A stretch of 26,953 nt of DNA, from positions 1 through 26,953 of the IMG/VR virus record IMGVR_UViG_3300048597_000077; one strand, written 5' to 3'. The position numbers and the translations under genes are program-made. The notes below the pieces were generated by a model. The model did not search any database. It was not told the DNA's origin and saw only the letters and a list, made by a program, of their open reading frames with translations. The stretch's first letter is position 1. Each line of letters starts with the position of its first letter. Origin of the DNA: a virus. Positions 23,201-26,953 of this stretch are shown piece after piece.

Positions 23201-23565
23201 GGTTCCAGTTCGTGAGCCTGGGCACCAGCCCCGAGACCGCGCCGATCTTTGATCTGGTGTGGAACCCGGCCGTGGCGCAGACCGAGTTCCCGCCGGCCTC
23301 GCTGCGGCTCACGCGGGGCAGCGGCACGATCTCGGCCACCTGGGCACCTCGCCACCGCTTTGGCATCGACACCCTTCCGGTGGCCTCGGTCAACTTCACC
23401 GGGTGGCGCGTGACGCTCACCGCCGGGCTGGTCACGCAGGTGCATGACGTGCTCGCGCCCAACTTCAGCGGGTCGGACGCTGCGTTCACTGGCGCCATCA
23501 CCGTCACCGTCCAGCAACTCAACCGCTTCACGGGCGCAGGCCCGGGCACTTCTGGGGTTATCTAA
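20293..23565 (+). CDS. Large tail hub/fibre-base protein, GTA gp15 (megatron)-like, with inserted beta-propeller
   Basis: A 1090-residue protein. Residues 1-45 contain a hydrophobic Gly-rich stretch (VVGSFFGQPQLGLAIGSLIG), then about 45-205 and 555-750 fit the phage-tail_3 type hub domain (PVLGVTEGAYRQVAYGTTII; LKYLNPGQNYAAPAAVFART). Residues about 230-545 are an insert with seven evenly spaced motifs of the type h-x-V-A-W-x-P-x-G-x-x-h-A-V, at residues 241, 292, 341, 393, 437, 489 and 539, which predicts a seven-bladed WD40-like propeller. The C-terminal part (about 750-1090) is made of beta domains. Hub proteins of this kind carry receptor-binding parts; the propeller may serve that or protein-protein contact. 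Codon use changes inside the insert. Confidence 0.88.
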   Translation: MGVRNILTGAGAVVGSFFGQPQLGLAIGSLIGNIVDPQRIKGPALKEFPVLGVTEGAYRQVAYGTTIIRDCQLIDWGPLDPVIVEEQQGKGGGPVVDPQRLYQTYAVAIGEPIEAVRYIKRDGVMVYDLRPGSTILPESADFAGRLRIYLGDEAQLPDPDLEALPNNGVGNTPSYRGTSYFVVVRDDLTDLGGRIPTYEVEVLRTVGSVVSNVTLATNFDYYSGSPDALQVETTMGWAAGIEVVAVSPNGLYAVGSDPTSASADRFGFRKFDPVTGTWSTLGVPGGDMTRGPRAMAWHPSSQYVAICGINNASSQDWRVYKVVADELVVISEASAYMNATCESVAWNDDGDLLAVGNTNSGQVLGIYDFDAGSGAITNLRQLNGTPGPFGGLAKHMDFQPGPNPRYLVFASTSYLHVVDILNDPIDEACWVSTAAIRPFCAWTADGAHVVAIEDVSTPFDVGVWELAGGVGLEALARVSSAASPPSGRVGGAMLNPARTHLAVVIDTLSVIPPEIYSLSTAVPPVLTKLSNPAAGGGLLRSASWAATASLPQYEDNAVPLSTIVADIADRCGIPASKLDLSELTDEVKGLTLGGQYDGAGAITTLMPPYWFDLYEADKEVRAPKRGGAVKATITEADLVEDIDENALRGQDIEYPRKLQLKYLNPGQNYAAPAAVFARTTPDVRVRGEANMDLPICMDETQALQTAERILKVMWEDLNGEVTFSLPAGPFAWLAPTDCLGLSIRGALFRIRVEKVEDVDGVLKVTARRDRQSAYTSVLTAIPLPPPEGPPPSLAGITQFVVLNGPGIIDSDDRLGVRIGVCGLPGTAWSGATVRYSTDAGATWTTAATLRTAARLGTLTAALPSNLAGYTDATNPLQVLMVDDRQLEAITDLQLLQEGNGAAIARADGTCEVLQFRDVTDNGARSWTLRHMPRGGLGTTASAHSIGAKFVMLDGTEFVPLPSALIGQTLRFQFVSLGTSPETAPIFDLVWNPAVAQTEFPPASLRLTRGSGTISATWAPRHRFGIDTLPVASVNFTGWRVTLTAGLVTQVHDVLAPNFSGSDAAFTGAITVTVQQLNRFTGAGPGTSGVI
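20980..21930 (+). other. Beta-propeller insert with deviant codon use
   Basis: Within the hub gene, codons such as GGT, GTT, GAT and TTG become common here, while the flanks use almost only C or G in third position. The insert borders match the edges of the propeller motifs and suggest a domain gained by recombination. Confidence 0.65.
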
Positions 23566-24431
23566 TGGCGCGACCACTGCTTCCCTTCGACCCGGCCCCG
23601 TCCGGCTCGGCCCTGCTGTCCATCCCGGCGAACGACAATGCGCTGCGCGCCGAGGTGATCGGTGCGGCGGCGATTGGCTTCCAGGCCACCCAGCCCACCC
23701 TGACCAGCCCGGCCGACGACGGCAAGCTATACGTGCTCAGCGCGGCCTGGGGCGCGGAACCCATCAACACCCTGGCCCTGTTCCGGGCCGGCAGCTGGAG
23801 CTTTTGGACGCCGTACAACGGCCTGCTGAAGCGGATCGGCGCCTCGGCGTTTTTCCAGTTCAACACCGGAGCCAATACCTGGGACTCCTACTCCCCTGGC
23901 GCGAGCACGCAGGGCCGCCACGCCATCTACGTGAGCGCGGCCGGTATGCGCCCGAGCGTGACCGGCGGCTGCTCGGCGCTGAACGCCATCGCCTCGGCAG
24001 CGAACCAGCCCGACATCGTGACGCTGGACTTTGATCCCACCACGCAGGAGTACGCCCAGTTCTCGCTGGTCATGCCCCGCAAGTGGAACGAAGGCACCAT
24101 CACGTTCATCCCTCACTGGAGCCACGCCACCACCACCGTCAACTTCGGCGTGGTCTGGGGCCTGCAGGCCGTGGCCGTGAGCAACGACGACCCGATCGCC
24201 GTGGCCTTCGGCACCGAGCAGACCAGCACCGACACGGGCGGCACCACGAACGACTACTACGCCGGCCCCGAGTCGGCAGCGATCACCATCGCCGGCACGC
24301 CCCAGCCCGAGGACATGGTGTTTTTCCGGGTGAACCGGAACCCGGCCGCTGGCAGCGACACGATGGCCATCGACGCGCGCCTGCACGGCATCACGGTGTA
24401 CGTGACCACCAACGCGGACACCGACGCATGA
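23565..24431 (+). CDS. Tail fibre / receptor-binding protein (DUF2793-like N-terminus)
   Basis: A 288-residue protein. Residues about 35-110 (KLYVLSAAWGAEPINTLALF, SWSFWTPYNG) resemble the DUF2793-type domain found at gene-transfer-agent-like tail tips. Residues about 118-288 form a separate beta domain with MPRKWNEGTITFIPHWSH, the WGLQAVAVSNDDPIAVAFGT stretch and VFFRVNRNP, resembling C-terminal receptor-binding domains of other phage fibres. It follows the hub gene by TAATG, where the host-recognition gene is expected. Ligand unknown; a surface sugar is plausible. Confidence 0.75.
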   Translation: MARPLLPFDPAPSGSALLSIPANDNALRAEVIGAAAIGFQATQPTLTSPADDGKLYVLSAAWGAEPINTLALFRAGSWSFWTPYNGLLKRIGASAFFQFNTGANTWDSYSPGASTQGRHAIYVSAAGMRPSVTGGCSALNAIASAANQPDIVTLDFDPTTQEYAQFSLVMPRKWNEGTITFIPHWSHATTTVNFGVVWGLQAVAVSNDDPIAVAFGTEQTSTDTGGTTNDYYAGPESAAITIAGTPQPEDMVFFRVNRNPAAGSDTMAIDARLHGITVYVTTNADTDA

Positions 24432-25057
24432 TCCCCTTCCCCTACCAGGTGGCGGGGGCGGGCAGGGTAGGGCCTTCGTCCGTTGTCTCGGGCGCCTATT
24501 CGGGCTGGAACCCGTCGGACAAGGCAGGCAACGTCACCCTGTCGGCCTCCGACTACGTGGCCACCGGCACCAGCGCCAGCGCGGGCAACGTGCGCTCGGT
24601 GAAGTCGCGCAGCACCGGCAAGTGGTACGTGGAGTTCGTCGCCACCAACTTCGTGAGCACCCAGGGCGTGGGCTTTGCCACCGCCTCGGCGTCTCTGTCC
24701 ACCTACCTGGGCGGCGATGCGAACGGCTGGTGTCTGTGGGGCAACTACAGCGCCGACCTGCGCCGCTACAACAACAACACCTTCGTGACACACGCCGGCC
24801 GGACCATGGCCACCAGCGAGGTGTACGGCCTGCACATCGACAACGACGCCGGCCTGGCCTGGTGGAGCGAAGGCGCGACCGTGATCTCGGGCAACCCCGC
24901 CGCCGGCACCGGCGCCATGGCCACCTTCACCGGCGGCAGCACCATCTTCCTGGCGTGCAGCCCCTTCGCCAACAACTCCGCGTGGCGCGTGCGTACCGAC
25001 CCCGCCGAGCACTCCCACTCCCCGCAATCGGGCTTCACCGCAGGCTGGCCAAACTGA
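24428..25057 (+). CDS. SPRY-domain tail protein, second receptor-binding candidate
   Basis: A 209-residue protein from the ATG at 24428. Residues about 60-185 fit a SPRY-like fold: S-T-G-K-W-Y-V-E-F, VGFATASASLSTYLGGDANG, G-W-C-L-W-G-N-Y, then VYGLHIDNDAGLAWWSEGAT. SPRY domains bind proteins or sugars and appear at the ends of phage tails. It lies between the fibre gene and the endolysin, in the usual position of the adhesin. The last 20 residues look unstructured. Whether it binds the receptor or is a chaperone for the fibre cannot be told. Confidence 0.7.
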   Translation: MIPFPYQVAGAGRVGPSSVVSGAYSGWNPSDKAGNVTLSASDYVATGTSASAGNVRSVKSRSTGKWYVEFVATNFVSTQGVGFATASASLSTYLGGDANGWCLWGNYSADLRRYNNNTFVTHAGRTMATSEVYGLHIDNDAGLAWWSEGATVISGNPAAGTGAMATFTGGSTIFLACSPFANNSAWRVRTDPAEHSHSPQSGFTAGWPN

Positions 25058-25605
25058 TGAAAACCGCATTCCTATCCGCCGGCCATTCCGGCACCGACCC
25101 CGGCGCGGTCACAACGCAGGACCTGCCGGACGGCAAGAAAGCCCAGCGCAAGGAATCCGACATCGGCGTCGAGTTCCGCAACATGGTGAGCTTCTACCTG
25201 TCGCGCGCCGGTGTCCCGCACGAATTGGACGGGACGGGCACCACCAACCTGCCGCTGCGCGAGGCCGTAGTGAAGGCTCGCCGGCATCCCATCGGCCTGG
25301 AGTTCCACTGCAACGCCTCGGCCAACCCGACCGCGACGGGCGTGGAGTGCCTGTCGGCGCCGGATGATGCCGGGCTGTCGGCCGATCTTTGCAAAGCCCT
25401 GGCCGGCGCGCTGGGCATCCGCAACCGTGGCGCCAAGCCCGAGAACGCGGGGCAGCACCACCGGCTGGCCTTCGTGCAAGCCGGCGGCGTGATCGTGGAG
25501 CTGTTCTTCATCACCAACCCCGCCGACCTCGCCGCCTACGACGAAAAGAAGTGGCTGGCTGCGAAGGCCGTGGCCGACGTACTCATCAAGGACGCGACCC
25601 AATGA
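25057..25605 (+). CDS. N-acetylmuramoyl-L-alanine amidase endolysin (Amidase_3)
   Basis: A 182-residue zinc amidase. Ligands and catalytic residues are visible: H10 in SAGHSGTDPGA, E33 in KESDIGV, H84 in EFHCNAS and E148 in VIVELFFITN. It cleaves the bond between muramic acid and the stem peptide. There is no signal peptide, so it needs the holin encoded next, whose start overlaps its stop. It starts the lysis cassette. Confidence 0.92.
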   Translation: MKTAFLSAGHSGTDPGAVTTQDLPDGKKAQRKESDIGVEFRNMVSFYLSRAGVPHELDGTGTTNLPLREAVVKARRHPIGLEFHCNASANPTATGVECLSAPDDAGLSADLCKALAGALGIRNRGAKPENAGQHHRLAFVQAGGVIVELFFITNPADLAAYDEKKWLAAKAVADVLIKDATQ

Positions 25606-26018
25606 CCGACCAGAAGAAAGGCATCGCCGGGGGCGTAGGCCTCGCCGGCATCGTCGCGCTGCTGGCCCTGTGGCCGCAGGTGCAGCCCATCCTCGCGTGG
25701 GCCTGGGCGAACCTGGGCGTGGTGCTGGGCCGCGAGCAGGTGCAGGCCGTGCTCGCCGCCATGACCATCGCCGTCACCGCCGGCGTGGCCCTGCCCAAGT
25801 GGCTGCCCGGCGACTGGACCCCCGCGCGCACCCGCACCGTCACCGGCCTGGCCTGCTCGCTGATGGCCCTGAGCGCCGCCGTGGTGCTGGTGCCCACCCG
25901 CGTGGGCGCGGTGTACGCCGTGCTCGCCGCCTTCGCCTCGCCCACCGCCAGCGCGGCCCTGCGCCAGCTCTGGTACTGGGCCAAGCCCGAGGCCAAGCCT
26001 GAAAGTTTGAAGTCGTGA
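25602..26018 (+). CDS. Holin
   Basis: A 138-residue protein with three or four membrane segments: about 9-24 (GGVGLAGIVALLALWP), 30-42, 48-65 (QAVLAAMTIAVTAGVALP) and 80-113 (a longer hydrophobic stretch, LACSLMALSAAVVLVPT then VGAVYAVLAAFA). It lies directly after the endolysin with ATGA overlap and before the spanins. It would open the inner membrane for the amidase. The exact holin family is not recognised. Confidence 0.8.
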   Translation: MTDQKKGIAGGVGLAGIVALLALWPQVQPILAWAWANLGVVLGREQVQAVLAAMTIAVTAGVALPKWLPGDWTPARTRTVTGLACSLMALSAAVVLVPTRVGAVYAVLAAFASPTASAALRQLWYWAKPEAKPESLKS

Positions 26019-26046
26019 CTGTAAAGAAAAACCCCCCGAGTGTTTC

Positions 26047-26079
26047 TTTCGTAAGCATGTCCCGGCGACATGTACGAAA
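26047..26079 (+). repeat. Long inverted repeat between holin and spanin genes
   Basis: TTTCGTA-AG-CATGTC (26047-26061) and GACATGTACGAAA (26067-26079) pair over 13 bases apart from the two-base AG bulge, with a CCGGC loop. The gap (26019-26107) is visibly richer in A and T than the rest. No T run follows, so it is not a normal terminator; it may be a binding site or an mRNA structure in front of the spanin genes. TAAGG (26098-26102) is the next ribosome site. Confidence 0.7.
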
Positions 26080-26107
26080 AAGACCCTTTCCTACACATAA
26101 GGCCGCC

Positions 26108-26497
26108 ATGCTGACCCCCGCCCAGATCCTGCTGCTGATCCGCGTCGTGCTGGTGGCCCTGGTGCTGGCCGCCCTGCTCGGGCTGGGCTGGTACTACCGG
26201 AGCGCCGTGGCGCGTGCCGAGCCGGCCGAGGCGGCGCTATCGGAGGCCACCGCCACCGCCCAGGCCACCACGGCCACCACCGGCGCCCTGGGCGAGGCCC
26301 AGACCGACACCCAGCGCGTGGAAGTCGTCGTCACCCAGGGCCGCGCCGCCGCCGCCCAAGCCGTCCAGGAGCTTTCCAATGCTGACCCGTCTGTTCGTGA
26401 GCTTCGCGCTCTGCCTATCCCTGACCAGCTGCGCGACATCGCCCGCCAGCGACGTGAGGCCCGCGACCGACCTGCAGGTGCTCCGGCTGGGGGTTGA
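26108..26497 (+). CDS. Rz-like i-spanin
   Basis: A 129-residue protein from the ATG at 26108 with TAAGG five bases upstream. Residues 6-30 are an N-terminal membrane helix (ILLLIRVVLVALVLAALLGL), then a long Ala-rich helix with alternating charges (RAEPAEAALSEATATAQATT and on) and a C-terminal LRDIARQRREARDR. This is the usual plan of inner-membrane spanins, which join the outer-membrane partner to break the outer membrane. The last 119 bases overlap the Rz1-like gene in another frame, as in many phages. Confidence 0.8.
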   Translation: MLTPAQILLLIRVVLVALVLAALLGLGWYYRSAVARAEPAEAALSEATATAQATTATTGALGEAQTDTQRVEVVVTQGRAAAAQAVQELSNADPSVRELRALPIPDQLRDIARQRREARDRPAGAPAGG

Positions 26498-26723
26498 TGC
26501 CCTGACCCAGCCGCGCCTGCCGGCCGGCGACGTGCAGCGGCTGGAGGATGCGGCCACGGTCGGCCAAGCCTGGGACTACGCCGCCGACCTCGAGGACGCC
26601 CTCTGGCTGAGCAACCGCGACAAGGCCAACCTGCGCGAGTTCGTGACCAAGGCCAGCGCGGCCATCGAGCAGTCCCGGCTTCCGGCCTGCCGGTGGTGGC
26701 AGCGGAAGGGCTGCCGGCGGTAG
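26379..26723 (+). CDS. Rz1-like lipoprotein o-spanin
   Basis: A 114-residue protein from the ATG at 26379 with AGGAG six bases upstream. It has a lipoprotein signal (MLTRLFVSFALCLSLTSC, lipobox LTSC) so the mature protein would begin at C18 and sit in the outer membrane. The mature part is helical (GDVQRLEDAATVGQAWDYAA, NLREFVTKASAAIEQS) and ends with CRWWQRKGCRR. It is longer and less proline-rich than lambda Rz1, closer to larger o-spanins. The overlap with Rz is out of frame. Alternative: an unrelated phage lipoprotein. Confidence 0.7.
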   Translation: MLTRLFVSFALCLSLTSCATSPASDVRPATDLQVLRLGVDALTQPRLPAGDVQRLEDAATVGQAWDYAADLEDALWLSNRDKANLREFVTKASAAIEQSRLPACRWWQRKGCRR

Positions 26724-26800
26724 GGGTGTGCTCACTGTGCTAACCCGTGCGCCAGAATGGGCCATTTCCTGCCACTCCAGCGCACCCGACCCCAGTAAAT

Positions 26801-26828
26801 ACGGGCCTCTCAGCGGGGCCGGTTTTTT
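26801..26828 (+). terminator. Late operon terminator at the right end of the prophage
   Basis: GGCCTC (26804-26809) pairs with GGGGCC (26815-26820), with one T-G pair and a 5-base loop; the outer A-T and C-G pairs extend it around one mismatch. Six T residues follow at 26823-26828. The T run touches the tRNA half. It ends the transcript from the late genes and keeps it out of the host. Confidence 0.75.
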
Positions 26829-26865
26829 AGGAGGGGGACGCTCTATCCAGCTGAGCTACGGGGCC
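26827..26865 (-). tRNA. tRNA-Arg(CCT), 5' half only, broken at the anticodon loop; attachment-site end
   Basis: On the minus strand the sequence runs GGCCCCG (acceptor, 26865-26859), TA, GCTC-AGCTGGATA-GAGC (D arm), G, TCCCC (anticodon stem) and CTCCTAA (loop, anticodon CCT at 26831-26829). The 3' stem GGGGA and T arm should follow, but phage sequence AAAACCGG does. So the gene is cut right behind the loop. The prophage probably recombined here. Confidence 0.8.
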
Positions 26866-26875
26866 TGGCCGGCGA

Positions 26876-26881
26876 ATTATC
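26876..26881 (-). promoter_or_regulatory. -10 element of the host tRNA promoter
   Basis: GATAAT on the minus strand ends ten bases before the tRNA 5' end at 26865. A clear -35 is not seen. It would drive the truncated tRNA and then the end of the prophage in antisense. Confidence 0.5.
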
Positions 26882-26902
26882 GCAGAAACCCCGCGGCCGG
26901 CC

Positions 26903-26953
26903 CTACCGTCCGCGCAGCGCGGCCTCGAAGGCCGCCTCCTGGGCGGGCAGGGA
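26903..26953 (-). CDS. Host gene, last 16 codons (partial)
   Basis: The minus-strand frame from the window edge to TAG (26905-26903) reads SLPAQEAAFEAALRGR. It lies upstream of the tRNA and outside the phage, so it is chromosomal. It is too short to identify, and could be a chance frame. Confidence 0.35.
   Translation of the reverse strand, partial: SLPAQEAAFEAALRGR

Noticed and set aside
5321-26832. GTTTTTTAGGA occurs both before TerS (5321-5331) and at the tRNA junction (26822-26832)
   Set aside because: Eleven bases made mostly of a T run: one copy is the TerS ribosome site, the other is the terminator T run next to the tRNA loop. Shared identity does not extend further, so a common attachment or recombination core is unlikely.
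26724-26865. Group I intron in the anticodon loop of tRNA-Arg(CCT)
   Set aside because: Such introns are known at this position in some bacteria, but only about 100 bases lie between the tRNA half and the spanin gene. I see no intron core there, and no 3' exon follows within this window.

Overview
The window is the right-hand part of a temperate, tailed (siphovirus-type) prophage in a very GC-rich proteobacterium, probably gamma or beta. Every convincing phage gene lies on the + strand. Genes are packed with ATGA, GTGA or TAATG overlaps, so translation is probably coupled. At the right edge the phage abuts half of a host tRNA-Arg(CCT) gene on the minus strand, followed by the last codons of a host gene. 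The left end runs off inside a replicative helicase gene, so the integrase, repressor and early control region are outside the window. I see no CRISPR array, IS element or rRNA. No stretch over 300 bases lacks a gene.

Layout. (1) 1-2031: end of the replication block, with DnaB-type helicase (partial), small unknowns, a RusA resolvase, a winged-helix-like protein, a Cys-rich small protein and a Q-like antiterminator. (2) 2028-2119: a TTGACA promoter overlaps the end of the Q-like gene and is followed about 30 bases later by an intrinsic terminator, the arrangement of lambda pR'-tR'. (3) 2132-5230: a late-side accessory block with a dATP/dGTP-diphosphohydrolase-like protein, a metallophosphoesterase with an N-terminal helix-turn-helix, an HslV-like Ntn hydrolase, two small membrane proteins and an HNH endonuclease. 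(4) 5231-5338: a dyad-symmetric, G-rich gap between HNH and terminase that is a good cos candidate. (5) 5339-14719: HK97-type packaging and head genes (TerS, TerL, portal, protease, capsid, decoration-like proteins, a tandem-repeat protein, connector, head closure, gp10-like, tail completion). (6) 14798-25057: tail tube, a G/GT chaperone pair with a programmed -1 frameshift, tape measure, a tail tip resembling the Rhodobacter gene transfer agent (distal tail protein, DUF2163 hub, NlpC/P60 peptidase, 1090-residue hub/megatron), then two receptor-binding candidates. (7) 25057-26723: lysis cassette of amidase, holin, Rz-like and overlapping Rz1-like spanins. (8) 26801-26865: late terminator joined to the interrupted tRNA.

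How it works together: the Q-like protein probably loads on RNA polymerase at the promoter just behind its own gene and carries it through the internal terminators near 2100, 9350 and 14760 to the single strong terminator at 26801-26828. One late transcript would then make the accessory enzymes, the head, a tail of roughly 100 nm and the lysis proteins. The most unusual pieces are a seven-motif beta-propeller inserted into the tail hub in a segment of different codon usage, the HslV-like protein beside nucleotide/phosphate hydrolases in the late operon, the 20/26-residue repeat protein, and the host tRNA gene cut at its anticodon loop.
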